From assembly GCA_014529385.2 (NCBI GenBank), contig CM043971.1:59846709-59910708 (forward strand): a stretch of DNA of 64,000 nt, given 5' to 3'. The stretch comes from Adiantum capillus-veneris (Eukaryota > Streptophyta > Polypodiopsida > Polypodiales > Pteridaceae). A model generated the notes under the pieces. It worked only from the letters and a program-made list of their open reading frames with translations. It made no database searches and was not told where the DNA came from. Both the position numbers and the translations under genes were made by a program. Below are positions 45,640-58,640 of the stretch, piece by piece; the stretch's first letter is position 1, and each line of letters begins with the position of its first letter.

Positions 45640-46500
45640 TAACTGGTATAGTGGTATTAGACGTATCATTACCAGTGCTACGAGCACCAGTACTAGCACT
45701 CGAAGTTTTTTGATTAGTACTAGTACTAGTATGCCAGTATATCTGTATAGCAGTTTTAGTAACAGTACTAGCACTAAAAGTTGGAAGACGAGTACTTGTA
45801 TCAGTATCAATATACATATCATTACCAGTGGAAGAATAGACGTATCATTACCAGTGCTACCAGCACCAGTACTAGCACTAGAAGTCTTTTGACTAGTACT
45901 AGTACTAGTATGCCAGTATATCAGTATAGCAGTTTTAGTAACAGTACTAGCACTAAAAAGTTGGAAGACTAGTTCTTGTACCAGTACTAATATACCAAAC
46001 CTGTATCTATACGTGTATACTGGCTCTCATCAGGACCCTTATAGAATTGCCTATTTCCTATCTCCAAGGGTAAAACCCCTGGTTTTAACATTGTTCAGAT
46101 ATTCGTGAAATAACAATATGTCAGGGAACTGGTAAACCATTAAACATGTATACCAGAAAAGTAATGAAGCAGTATCAGTACCAGTACTACCAGTGCTAGT
46201 ACTAGCACTGACAATTTTAGACTAGTACCAATACTAAGTATGCCACTTGGTATACCAGTTTAGAAGTATTGCAATTTCAGTACCAGTACTAGGAGTACTG
46301 GTACTAATAGTACTAGTACTAGTAGCACTAACTGATACCAGTACCAGTATACCATACCTGTATCAGTACCAATATACTAGCTCTTTGCAAGATTTATGGA
46401 ATTACCTATCTCCTATATAAGATTACTAGTTTATACACTTTTTTGGTATTCTCGACATAAACAATGTTTAGAAACCAGTTTGCCAATAAACCAGTATAGC
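45640..46500. repeat. GTAC-rich satellite, left segment
   Basis: Built from AGTACTAG, CAGTACCAG and GTATACCAG words, with larger units recurring (GACGTATCATTACCAGTGCTA at 45660 and 45840; TGCCAGTATATC(T/A)GTATAGCAG at 45731 and 45911). The words are self-complementary, so both strands look alike. It continues on the other side of the transposon at 51493. Confidence 0.88.
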
Positions 46501-47226
46501 ATTATAACGGGTGCTATCATTTAACGAGTAGTGAAAAGCGAGCGAGGTACAAAAGGCAAGCAAAAAATTGTGAGTGAGACAACATGTTGATTGCATTTTA
46601 TTGTTTCTTTAAAATTAGAGCCTTTCTATAGCCATTTTCTCCATGTGAAAAAAAATCTTTCTTTTGCATGGCCCCTATGTCATCTGCATCCTACTTGTAC
46701 ACACAAGTTACTTTGTATAAACAGCTACACATAGTGGTTTTTTAATTGATTTGCTAGATAGAATATGCTAAGATGTAACACGTCATATAGGACCATTTTT
46801 GCCCTAACTCACTTATAGTACCACTTTATCATCCTTAACTACAAAGTTATTGACTCAAAAGACAAGTGTGTTTATAGACCCTAGGTGGATGCATTATTAA
46901 GCTACATCTACAATAGTGTCTCTCACCTTACTTGTTTACATTAACAAAATGTTCACAAGAAATTAATCAATAAACTGGTCAAATTTGAAAAAAGAAATTG
47001 CAAAATAAAAGTCTTTGTAAAGCCTTAACCTTATCTAACAAAGTACAATACAAAATTACATTAAGAAAGAGTAGAGAAACATTACACATTAGTGATGACA
47101 CTGCAAAAGCTCCGTAATCAATTCAAAATGACATTATACTTGCTAATGGTTCATATGGAATCTGCTCATCTATCAAAATATTTCTTAAGGGTGATGGGAA
47201 GAACCAATTCTATATGCATCATTCTC

Positions 47227-47228
<2 letters not shown>

Positions 47229-47287
<59 letters not shown>
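47229..47287. repeat. (CT)n microsatellite inside the TIR transposon
   Basis: About 58 bp of pure CT. Confidence 0.93.
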
Positions 47288-47288
<1 letters not shown>

Positions 47289-47569
47289 CTAGCTCGAGAA
47301 AGAATCACATGCTAATTAGAAAAATATGTAAGCCATGAATTCAAAGTCAGACCATGATAAGTTACAAAATTTTTAGTCACCCTCTAGGACGAACAAAGTC
47401 CCTCCTAGAAGGTAAGTATCTTGTAATGTCAATCACCTTAGCATGCTCTCAAAAAATGTGAAAGGTTAGAGTGAGCGGACTAGGTGACACAAATGTGAAC
47501 CAATGGGGACGATACATAAAGTCCAAAAGGAAAATGAAGTTGTTAAATGTCCTATGGTGTTAAGAGTGG

Positions 47570-47990
47570 GGTAATAGTAATAGTGGGAAGAAAATTGAGA
47601 AGAGTCCAAGCATTGCTAGAACAGCTTTTTTGAGATTCAAGAACATTGCCATATACCAATTCATTGCAATGAAGACCACCTAAGATCCTAGAATGTGGTT
47701 CAAAAGGTTTTTCACTACGTAGGTAGTGTTTTCCATGGCCAACATTAAATGTGCCTACAGCATGTCATTGAAGAGTTGCATAGTTGCCCTACATCATAAG
47801 AGATTCAACCAACCGTACCATCAAGTTCTGAAGGGGCAAGATTATAATGAACTTGGTGGAGTCCTTCTTGAGGATCTTGTATGAGTTGGCCTCAGCATTA
47901 TAGCCCATTGCTAACATAGCCAAAATGATTGCAAAAAGCTCCCCCCATCACTTGCATGTCACCCACAATCATCCCTCCTCACTGGTTGTA
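47570..47990 (-). pseudogene. Possible captured coding fragment inside the TIR transposon
   Basis: The reverse complement, with shifts, gives protein-like runs: AMLAMGYNAEANSYKILKKD, STKFIIILPLQNLMVRLVES, then YATLQ and, in another frame, GTFNVGHGKHYLRSEKPFEP and GGLHCNELVYGNVLES. Composition and continuity look like real protein, not noise, but I do not recognise the family. It could be a decayed transposase or a host gene piece. Confidence 0.35.
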
Positions 47991-48270
47991 GCAGCTAGCT
48001 TATGCAAAAGTACTAGAGCGATACACGTGCAGTCGACCAAAAGAGAGTGTAGGTCTCTCTATCTTTGTTGTTTTATCCCCTTGAGCTAGATTTTTTCCTC
48101 TTTTAGGCAAATATAACTATTGAAATAAAAAAGTGTGAGAACTAAAATGAGTGATGCATTTAAATCATATTATGGAATTTGCACTGCTCCTTTCAACTTG
48201 TGTTTCAAAATGCTACTTAAAAGGGCGCGATGACAATGCTATTCCTACCAGAGCTTTGTCTTGTGCTTAG

Positions 48271-48560
48271 AGACAAACTTTTGTCTTCACCCAAGGTGTG
48301 GTGGATAGCGTTTGGAAACGCAATCTGACTGTGGGTGGTGACGGTAAATGATTACTACAATTTCCAAAAACAACCTTTTGTCTTCACCAAGGGCTGGTGC
48401 CCAGCGTTTGGAAACGCAAGCTGAACGTGGGTGGTGATGGTACATGGCGGCTACGATTTCTAGAGACAAGCTTTAGTCTTCACCAAGGCCTAGTGGATAG
48501 CGTTGGGAAACGCAAGCTGATTGTGGGTGGTGACGATGTATGATGGCTGCGATTTCGACT
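48271..48560. repeat. Tandem repeat, about 97-bp unit x3
   Basis: TCTTCACC at 48283, 48381 and 48477, each followed by GATAGCGTTTGGAAACGCAA-type sequence and GTGGGTGGTGACG. A lone partial copy lies at 49015-49055 (TCTTCACCAAGCCTTAGTGA). Confidence 0.9.
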
Positions 48561-49699
48561 CTTAAAAGGACCTGCATGGCTTGGTTTGACTGGCAGCTTC
48601 TTCGACCACCTGCAGATGCGCATCTTTGGCCCGCCGCCCCACGCTTGCACTCTCCACAACTTCAGCCTATATATTAATGATGTTGATCGGATCCTCCATC
48701 CATCGCTTGTTATGGATGTGGGCCATAGCTTCCCTGCAGTGTGGTTTGGCTACAACACCAGCTGCTCGAGGCCAGCATGCTTCTCCTTGCAGCCTGCGAG
48801 TGAGCCGCCATCCTCCACAACTTGTGTTTTTTGATGATAGTCTCTACCTTACATTTGGCGGGCCATCATTGCGCTGAATCACAAATACAATATTCATTTC
48901 ATTTTTTTCCATTTATAACCACCTGAGAAAGTCAAGGAGTTGCTACTTTGACCAACTCATGCGCAGGTCTTCCCCCCCCCCGCCCCGGCCCCAAACTCCA
49001 TTCGGCCTCCATATGTCTTCACCAAGCCTTAGTGAATAGCATTTGGAAACGCAATCTTGAAGTGCCCATTCAATAGCTTCACAATCACCAGGAATTTGTA
49101 AGGGTCGGTGTTCCAAAGGTAGACAAGACTTTCCATGCTAGTACATAATAAAATGCTAGTACAATTATTATGTAATGCTGAATAATTGGACCGATCTAAA
49201 GTATTTTGACAGCAAGGCTACAAATTAGTGGATTTCTTATTTGACAAGGGGCTAGTGGCTAATTAGGATCTAATATTCAGCTCATGAATCGATCAACACT
49301 ATCAGCTTAGTAGATGCATAGTAATCATGGTACCGCATGACACCAAATAGAAGGAGCAAGAACTCAACATGCAATATATAAGTTAAATATTTGGGTTTAC
49401 GCAGCACTCTGCAAACCAACTAGGAATTAGCACCGTGTAGCTTGCCAATTATGCACGTTGCATGTTTGACATACGACATGGTAGATAGTTTAGTAGAGTC
49501 GTGGATAAACAAATTGAAGAAGGGGTGATAAGACAATGTCCCAAACAAACATTTTCCTAAGCAGAAACAAATTTTTGATATAGAAAATGACTACATTTTT
49601 CCCCACAATATTCCCATTTTAGGGAAATCGGCACTAAAATAAGAAAACTTTACATTTGAATTAAAATGTAAATTTTTATTTCATAGGTAAAAATCAAAA

Positions 49700-50004
49700 C
49701 CTAGCAAGTGCATTTGTATCTATTTTCACATTTTTGGAAAATTGGGAGTATCAAGGTGATGCTTTTAAGGACATGAGTGAGAATATAGACCAATGAGACA
49801 CCAAATACAAGATTGGAGGGAGGCACCATTGGGAAAACATCCAACATGGTGTTTATACAATTAAATAGTAGAAGGGTGAGCATATATATTGGTAGGCCGG
49901 TAGCTACACATGGCCCTTCAAGATGGTTGACAAATGAGGGACCTTTTTCCAATACTCCTTGAAATAGGCACACCCAAGAGGTGTAGATCTAGATAGAGGG
50001 ATAG

Positions 50005-50100
<96 letters not shown>

Positions 50101-50180
50101 CTCCTCCTCTCTCACACTTTTTTTTGCTCTAGTATCCTTCTCGATGCCAACCTTGTTTCTCACCTTGTCATTTTCTAGCA
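49700..50180 (-). pseudogene. Possible membrane-protein-like fragment with embedded (GA)n
   Basis: A minus frame (49701-49973) reads PSFVNHLEGPCVATGLPIYM, LTLLLFNCINTMLDVFPMVP, FGVSLVYILTHVLKSITLIL, mostly hydrophobic with two possible membrane segments. The (GA)n at 50007-50098 lies just upstream. No family recognised; may be a captured exon or chance. Confidence 0.3.
50007..50098. repeat. (GA)n microsatellite, about 46 units
   Basis: Pure GA on the plus strand inside the TIR transposon. The sequence from 50180 to 51420 is otherwise unassigned. Confidence 0.94.
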
Positions 50181-51492
50181 ATTTTAGATTAGAATGGAGG
50201 ATTTTGATTAGGTTTCAAATATGCTACTATCCCCCAAAAGATTCAAGATTTTTCTAGAATGGATGTAGTTCTGTCAATTTGGACCACATGCATGCAGCTA
50301 TGTAGTTTTATTTTTACTAGAGGAGCAAGAACATAGAATGGAATACCCTCCCCAAAAGAGGCTATACATTGTGCATTCCATATAGGGATCAGATGCAAAA
50401 AGGAGAAAAATTCTTACTAGGGACATCCAAGGGCTAAAAATAAGAGTGAAGTGTTGCTAAAGATTGTAAGTTACACTTAGCTAAACGTTCACAAATATCA
50501 TGTGGGGAAACCATTCATCACCTCCAAAGAAAAAGATCATAAATGTCATGCATTATTTGACTACCTCTAAAAGGTCTCTATAGACACCTATGTGAAAGTG
50601 GTCCAAACGTGAGATAGGATTGTATTCAATGCTTGATTCAAAAGCGAGCTTGTAAGAGCAATTGAAAGTGCCACTAATAGGTGAAATTTTCCAATCATCC
50701 CATCACTTTGAAACAAAAGTATGAAATGTTTTTACTTAGGTTCAAGACAAGCGTTACACATCAAAATGTATCAGTTTCTCCTTTGTACTTCTTAAAGGCA
50801 TGATGAACACACAACTTGTATAATACTCCAAATGTAAGTGACTTTCTTCTCATGTATTCTTGTGGATTTCGATGTTGTCATTCTTGGTTGGTATTTTCAA
50901 CAGTATACTCCTACTTGCGTTTATGATGTCATTATCGTTGATAAACAATATATTTCCATTAATGAATTTATTACACTTGGCTCGCTTTAGATTCCAATCA
51001 TAAGGTTAGCTATATATGTCTCCAAAAATCTAGCTCATGTGGACTCACGTGGCTCATCTTTTTTCTTCTATAATGCTCTTGTAATCTTTTTTCCATGAGT
51101 TTAAGTGATATGTTTTTAAACCATTTTTAAAAAAAAATGCTAAAAATTTCTACAAGATTGTTGCCAATGGTTGAGGATTGAGGAATACAAATAGTCACTC
51201 TAAAAATAGGTGCTTTTGTTTTTCTCTTCAATTTCTCTAATATGTATCCCTAAGGAAAAACAACCATTTAACATAATGCATACATGTAGATGTAGTGTAC
51301 AAGAAAGATAATTTGCATATAAAGACCATGGACAAGTAGCAATTTTTTGTGAATGAATGTATGTATAAGAAATAAAAAAATTCAATAACCCTTGAAATGG
51401 GATTAAAAAATCCATCCCTCTATTGTCTTTGCTCGCTTTTTGTCCCTCGCTCGCTTTCCACCGCTCGTTAAGTAATAGCACCCCATTATAAC

Positions 51493-52440
51493 AATATAGA
51501 CGTGTAGCAGTATCAATACCAGTACTGCCAGTACCAGTACTAGAACTGAGAGTCTAAGACTAGTACCAGTACTAGTATACCAGTTGACCAGGATTGCAGG
51601 ACTAGTACTACCAGTATACCAGTACTGACATTGAAAATCTGAGATTGGTATCGGTACCAGTACCAGTGTATCAGACTGTAATAAGTTTGTTTAAAACGAT
51701 GTAATTGGCTACCAAAGTCTCTTGAAATTTTTCTTTCAATTATAAGGTTACTTACACAAAAAGGTGCACCTATATGAAATGGATAACAACTAGTGTACCA
51801 ATTTACCAAGATAGCAGTACCAGTACTGGCATTGAAAATCTGAGACTAGTACCAGTACTAGTACTAGTATATCAGACTGTAAAAAGTTTGTTTAAAATGA
51901 TGTAATTGGCTACCAAAGTCTCTTGAAATTTCACTTTCAATTATAAGGTTACTTACACAAAAAGGTGTACCTATGTGAAATGGATAACACCTAGTGTACC
52001 AATTTAACAAGATAGTAGGATAGTAGTACTAGTACTATCAATACCAATACTGGCACTAAAAATCTAAGACTGGTACCAATACCAGTGTATCAGGCTGTAA
52101 AATTTTTGTTTAAAATGATGTAATTGGCTACCAAAGTCTCTTGAAAATTCGCTTTCAATTATAAGGTTACTTACACAAAAAGGCATACATATGTGAAATG
52201 GATAACAGCTAGTGTGCCAATTTACTAGGATAGTAGGATCGCAGTACCAGTACCAATATTGGCACTAAAAATTTGATATTGGTACCAATACCAATACAAG
52301 TATATCAAACTGTTAAAGTTCGTTTATAATGGTGTAATTGACTACCAAAGTCTCTTAAAATTTATATTTCAATTATAAGGTTACTTGCACAAAAAGGTTG
52401 TATCTTTGTGACATGGATAACAACTAGGATGCCCATGCAT
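51493..52440. repeat. GTAC-rich satellite, right segment with about 215-bp units
   Basis: After ATTATAAC the satellite resumes (AGCAGTATCAATACCAGTACTG). From about 51660 it forms four higher-order units of roughly 195-217 bp, each with GTTTAAAA(C/T)GATGTAATTGGC, TACCAAAGTCTCTTGAAA, TCAATTATAAGGTTACTTAC and ACAAAAAGG. Confidence 0.9.
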
Positions 52441-54845
52441 CACCTTCATACAGAGCCAATGCTAACAAAATGTTGTGTTGTTTTTATGAGTGCAAGTGAG
52501 GGCTACTCTCTTTGGTTCAGCGTTTTTGGTGCTTTACTGCTTGGAAGATTGGCAATTGGTTTGAAGTTTGTGAAGGAGCTTCTTCCTTTTGGATGGGGTC
52601 TTTTGGATGTTATTCATTGGTACAAAATCAGGCTATCTAAGTTTGTTTTGTATAACATTAGGAAAAATATGAACCCTCTAGGGGCCCTTTGGGATTAAGG
52701 TTAATTAGAGGTCAGCCAATAGGAAGAGGGTGGTGGACACACTCTATACCCTCAAAAAAGTAGGGGGACAAGGTAGCCTTACACTTCTTAATTGTCTCTT
52801 ACCTAGTGAGAAGGTAAGGGAGGTGGCTAGGGGAAAGAGGGGGGGGGGGGGACCACTTTGACCTCTTTTCCCCCACTTTTTGGCCCGGATTTAAAAATAC
52901 ACTAAAAATTTCAAATTTCAAGTTTTCCCTCCTTAAAAGGTCCCCATACCTATTTCATGGTCAAAAAAGTATTTTTGACCTTCAAAAGTTAAAAACGTGC
53001 ACTAAAAAATCCAAAAAATTGATTTTTTAAAAAAACAAATCAAAACATCATTTTCACCCTCCAAAGTCTTTCCAAACCTATTCTATAGCTAAAAAGTGTT
53101 TTTCTCTCTCTACAAACCTTTTTCCAAGCTCTCCATTGCTGCAACAACAACATGCACCCCCTATAGTCCATCATTATCTCTCTGCTAGCTTTCTCCCACC
53201 TCCATTGTAGCACCAAGCAAGCTCCTCCTCCATCTCTTCCCCTTACCCACCACATAGTTTCACACCAAGTTAGCTCCTCTCCCTTCTCTCATCTCCATTA
53301 CAACATGAAACAAGATTCTACTCCTTCTACTTTCATTCACTCACACTACATGGAAACCTCTACTCCCGAAGGTGGAAAAAGTATGAGCTCACATGAGTTG
53401 CATACCACAACAATAGGAGGTGTGAATATCGCGTGGACATTGCAAGGGTTCATCTCCAACATAAAGATAGAATGGTAAGAAAACTACCCTTGTAGCTTAC
53501 ATTCAGAGCTTAACATCATCTCCATCTTTAAGTTTATCATGCTGGAGAGAATTAACCTCTTTATGGATTTCAGTGTTTAGGCTTGACACCTCATAACACT
53601 GGGTGGTGCTATTTTGTTGATGACTTTGGTGCGCCATCTATAGTTGTGTAGCATGTGATTTGAGTCTCACAATGTAAGTAAGTTGTGTTATCTATGGAGA
53701 GTCGTCAAAGATTTTTCTTGTAATTTATTCTTTGTATAATTGTCATTAGATAATTGGAATGATATCATTTTGTACTTTATAACTTTGTGCTCACATAATC
53801 TTTTGTTTACTTACAGATTCAACTTGTTTTAAGAGGACATGAGCAAGCAACCATGTGCAGAGATGGAAATCACTCTATTTTTGTTCCTTGAGGAACCTTT
53901 CACTACCATGTTAAAAGATTTTGATAAGAATAGTAGGTGTTTTTTAGAATCTTGAACCAATAGGGACTCGCTAGGAGCTCTCATAGAAGCCATCCATATA
54001 GTACTACTATCTTCCCTAGTGTCATAGACACACAAATACTCAAGTGTATATGAATATCTAGATGAGGAAGACAAATACTTGTAAGATAAGCCTAACAGCA
54101 ACAACATTGTCTCCATTTGTAATTATTTTTCATGAGGCTGGATTCCTCTATAAATGCAATATAAATATGTTTTTTTGTTAAATGGTGTCGCATTGAGTGA
54201 GAGTATTTAATTTAGATTACTGAAGTTTCATACAGATCTGAGAAATATTGTTTACTTTTATGGATATTTTGATTTGCCTGTACGATGATTCAAGTCACAA
54301 GTCTTAATCACTCCACCTTGAAGAAACTCAAGCAATATTTTGATTTCAGTTTAATCATTAATGGTTATTCTTATTAAATTAAAGTAGATCATAAACTTTG
54401 TCAAGATGTCCTCATTTGGGGATGTTGAATATATATCATTAGCAATGTTTCACAAGAACACTAGGTGGACACAAGGAAGTAAAAATTGGCTCCTTGTTTG
54501 GTCGATTTCTAGTGTTTAATGTTTAGTGCACAAGATTTGTGAGGCCGTTGACATGGGGAGTTCACTAAAGTATATGTAACATAGCACATGTGTTCAACAG
54601 AAGGGATTTTATATTCTTGTAAAGTTGTAGAAACATGTGTAGATAAGGCCTATAAGAGGTACTTTTAATCCATTCTAGTGAACGCACGTGATATAGGAAA
54701 ATTTTACATAGTGAATGCTCCGGACCTTTGAACACAAAGAAAGGGGGGGGAGGGGGGGGAGCTCTAATTACATCTGAGTGAAAAGAAGTGGAATTTGTAC
54801 TGTCGTGTTGCATAAAGATTTGCTTTCACTTAATCTAAAAAAAAA
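52441..54845. other. Unassigned sequence
   Basis: About 2.4 kb without a supported gene. Notable only for poly-G at about 52839-52850 and 54745-54760. Frames such as 52408-52698 (ASEGYSLWFSVFGALLLGRL) and 53829-54116 have no recognisable domain. Confidence 0.4.
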
Positions 54846-54849
54846 TTGG

Positions 54850-55640
54850 AATGCAAAAAATGGGGTGGCCACAAGCGCGCGTAGTGAGCCATCCAAAACT
54901 GCTGGATGGGCCATATGTGGGCCCTTGTGGCCACCCTTTTTTTGTATAATTAGGCTATTGCTGCAGTCCAGAACCCTGGAAAAGATGAGATGAACCTAAA
55001 ATTGAACTTTTCAAGCACATTATGCCTTCCTTCAACTCAACTTACTAGTTCCCTGCACCAAAAGGGCAAATCACATTGGACAGTATAAAAATCTAGTCTC
55101 ATGCTGCATAAACATCTGGTTTAATCAAATATTAACATTCGTGCTCTTATAAGGGGCAGACAAGGCCATATAATGCAAAAAAAAGGGTGGCCACAAGGGC
55201 ACGCAGGTGAGCCATCCAAAACTGTTGGATGGGCCATCTGCGCGCCCTTGTGGCCACCCTTTTTTTTGCATAATTAGGCTATTGTTGCACTCCAGGACCT
55301 TGGAAAAGGTGAGATGAATGTAAAATTTAACTTTTCAAGCACATTATGCCTTCCTTCAACTCAACTTACTAGTTCCCTGCACCAAAAGGCCAAATCACAT
55401 TGGTTAATATAAAAATCTAGTCTCATGCTACATAAACATCTGGTTTCATCAGCTATTAACTTTTTTGCTATCCTAAGGGACAAACAAAGCTAGAAAATGC
55501 AAAAAAAAAGGGTGGCCACAAGGGCGCACAGATGAGCCATCCAAAACTGCTGGATGGGCCATCTGCGCGCCCTTGTGGCCACCCTTTTTTTGCATTTTCT
55601 AGCTTTGTTTGCCCCTTAGGATGGCAAAAATGTTAATATT
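54850..55640. repeat. Three palindromic units in tandem, about 323-bp period
   Basis: Each unit has GGTGGCCACAAG (54864, 55186, 55511), GAGCCATCCAAAACTG, then CTGGATGGGCCATCTGCGCG and CCCTTGTGGCCACCC, forming an inverted repeat with a stem of about 35-40 bp. Units 1-2 share the following 230 bp (ATTAGGCTATTG(C/T)TGCA...TTCAACTCAACTTACTAG). Unit 3 has longer symmetrical arms: CCTAAGGGACAAACAAAGCT at 55470 and AGCTTTGTTTGCCCCTTAGG ending about 55620, making a palindrome of about 190 bp (55449-55640). It resembles a MITE that became part of a tandem array. Confidence 0.9.
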
Positions 55641-57435
55641 TGATTTAAATTTAACTCTTCATGGCCAAAACCACTTAACTTAAAACACATGGATAAACCG
55701 AAAAGCCAAATCACTATGGAGACAATAGACACAACTCTTAATCATTTTGTCATTGCAAAGTCATCTGAAATGATGTGAGCCTCTACAACTTCTTGAACAG
55801 CCTCCAACGCTACTGCTTGTATTTTATACTGATTTCCATAGCTTTAAAGCACCTCCTTCACCGTGTGAGCATATTTTTGATGCATGGCCATGATTCAAGT
55901 GTTAAGTTTTTTTTTTTTTTTTAAAGTGTTGAACTTTTCGGTTGTTTTCAACAGCTTCTAGATTTCAATCGGCTCCGAATCTGTCTGGGCTTGTCTCACA
56001 TGAATTTGTTCATCTCATCGCGTTCTTCGACCATCATGTGATGAGAAAAAATCATATCTTGCTCGCATTCTCCAAAAATCAATGTGCAAGTTGACAATTT
56101 ATTTAAAAATGATGTAAAACATACATTTTTTACTTTTTTCTTAATCTACGGGCTCCAACGAGCATTAAAACCATGGAATCTGAAAATACTCAAAGAACCA
56201 TTGTTTTTTATTGTGATAAGGACTGTATTTCCTACATACAAAACTTTCCCAAAATCTCGCCCTAACACCTTCAAAAGTGGCTTTCAAGGAGTGTACTCGG
56301 TCAAAATTTGAAACTGAAGAAAAACAATCAGAATGAACTCCTAGACTGTGTATAAACTTTAGAATAACCAAAATTTCCTTCAAAAAAAAGTTATGCTAAA
56401 AATTTGAAAATAGCCCCCCATTGGACTCCCCACAACGATAGAAGTCAAAGGGTTCAAGGAGAGGTATGGTGTCACAAGTGCCTGGTGGGAATCTCATCGA
56501 GGTTTATTCCATCAAGATCTCTTGTACTTTATCATGTCTTCTCATGTACAATCTTACAAAAAAAAAATGATACTTTAAATGACTACAAATCTTATTTAAC
56601 TTATCAAACAATCTAAAATATGGTAGACCAAGAGTGCTCTTACACATCAACAAACAAAAAAGTCCAAACTTCTTCTCATTAACTTTGATAAACATACATT
56701 TGTGAACAACTTCCAAGGGGTAGTGCAGTCATAGTTCTTACATCCATTCCATGACATGGTATGCTCAAGGGGTGACCTATCATATAAAAATATCTCTGGT
56801 GGGGGTGCCCTCATGTTAGGAAAGGGTGTGCTACTGATGAAAAGTTGTTGTATTGTCCTACTAGGGATCTCTCCATGTTAGCATAGTGATTTTTGGTGTA
56901 GTGGGAGCCACATTGCTTGAGGAGAGCTTTGTGCCACCATAAAAGCTTCATGTTATGCTAGTTCCTTGAGCCATTCTTGCATTAGGATGAGATTACCCAC
57001 CTCTAATAAGGATGGATTTGAAGCACCTACCTGCAAGATGTAACAAAGAAGGCTGTTTTAGAGGAAAAGTGGTGACACTTGACCTCTCTAACCTGCACCC
57101 ACTATTTCTTGTAATGCCACTGTTTTGAGCTGAAGAGCTTGACATTCGTGCATCCACGAATGCAAAGAAGTACCTGCACCCATACACAACCAATTGCAAT
57201 AGCCTAACAAGCCTACTTCTCCCCTCCCAAGATATTAAAGAGCCATACACATTCGTCTCACCGACAGTATGACAATCTTGGGATGACCTCTGCTCACCCT
57301 CACGTGCGGCCTTCGGTGCAAACACCGCGGACAAGCAATATGTACACTTTTGTTGTGCGGAGTACATGGTGGTGGAGGGATACGATTTGTGATGTCCGTG
57401 AGCACCATGGCAGTTGTTGCGTGAGGAAGCAAAGA
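55641..57435. other. Unassigned sequence
   Basis: No supported gene. A minus frame (56993-57634) is long only because of the pyrimidine-rich repeat at its start; its middle (YGCRYFFAFVDARMSS) has no family match I can see. Confidence 0.4.
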
Positions 57436-57439
57436 ATGA

Positions 57440-57640
57440 AAAGAAAGAGGGGAGAGGGAGAGGGAGGAACATGGGAGGAGAGAAGGGGGCAGAGGGGGAG
57501 AGGGAGAGAGAGGGGAGGAGGAGGAGAGAAGGGGGTAGGAAGGGAGAGGAGAGGAACATGGGAGGAGAGAAGGGGGCATAGGGGGGAGAGGGAGAGAGAG
57601 GGGAGGAGGAGGAGGAAGGAGGAAGAGAGAACAAAGGTTT
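57440..57640 (+). repeat. Purine-rich tandem repeat, about 100-bp unit x2
   Basis: GGAACATGGGAGGAGAGAAG, GGGGGCA(GA/TA)GGGG, GAGAGGGAGAGAGAGGGGAG recur at about 57465 and 57553. Nearly all A/G on the plus strand for 200 bp, capable of triplex structure. It is followed by T and G runs at 57635-57665. Confidence 0.85.
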
Positions 57641-58640
57641 TTTTTTTGGGGGGGATTTTTTTTTTGAAAAAGTGGACTTTTAGTGTTTGTAGGTTTAAAA
57701 AAATGTCAAAAAATGATTTTTTGATGTGTATATATGTTGGAAGAGAATTTTAAGTCAAAAATAAGTAAAAATAATTTTTTTGGAAAAAAGTCAAATTTTG
57801 GCTCTTAGTGACCCACGTTTTTGCTGATTTGACCACACCCCTTTACTCCCTTCACTTTCCAAAAGGTAGAGAGAGAAAGTGACCTCTTAGGTCCACATCC
57901 TACATGTGTCTAAAAAAAGGCTAGAAAAGTCTACTCAAAACTAGCTTCTTGAATGCCCTTGTCCCCTTAACCCTACACAACATTAGCCTTAATCCCTAAA
58001 AATTAGGATTCCTTACAAGGCCCATGCAAGGTTCATATTTCTCCTAATGATAAACCTTGTATTTATCTGGGTACCTTGATCTTTGAACATGTATATGTTT
58101 GTCTATGGGTAATATAAGTAAATAACTAAAACACACACACTCACACCCATGAGTACCTTCTCTTCTTCTTCTACTTCTCCTTCTTCTTCACGACAAAATA
58201 GACTCCTTTACTTTCACTTCACTTCATTGCACTTTCATTTCACTTTTCATGTATTATATTTATAAAATATATACATTAAGCACTTATAAAGAGTATATAA
58301 TTAAACAAACTGAACACATAACAACTATATATTTCAAATAACTAACCACTTAAAGAATAAGATATATATATTAAACTTCTATTAACATATACACTTGTGC
58401 TCACACACATACACACACCAGTTTTGTTCACACACACACACACACACACACACCAATTGGAGGCACTATTAGACTGCATTAAACGAAGTCCTTGAACCAA
58501 ACATCTAGAAATTAAAAGGCCCGTCAAATTCCAATGGCAAGCACAAAATTATAGTTTGTACATATTAAAAAATTATAATTTACCAATTTGAATGCAAGGG
58601 CAAAAAAGTTAAAGGATTATTAGGATTATGTGGAGCTCCT
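57641..58640. other. Unassigned, with (CA)n at 58430-58452
   Basis: AT-rich spacer with TATATA-rich stretch near 58256-58380 and a CA microsatellite. No gene. Confidence 0.45.

Larger units (their letters stand above)
46509..51484. mobile_element. 4976-bp TIR DNA transposon with 8-bp target duplication
   Basis: Left terminus GGGTGCTATCATTTAACGAG at 46509, right terminus CTCGTTAAGTAATAGCACCCC ending at 51484; inverted repeats extend about 58 bp (next block AAAGCGAGCGAGG in both). Direct duplication ATTATAAC at 46501-46508 and 51485-51492. The satellite continues across the site when the element is removed. The 8-bp duplication fits hAT or P-type (or Mutator-like) elements; the GGGTGCTA terminus does not match a family I can name. 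No transposase was recognised, so it is probably non-autonomous or carries captured sequence. Confidence 0.85.

Noticed and set aside
56993-57634. 213-residue minus-strand frame
   Set aside because: The Pro/Ser-rich start is the complement of the purine repeat; the remainder has no motif or intron-exon support.
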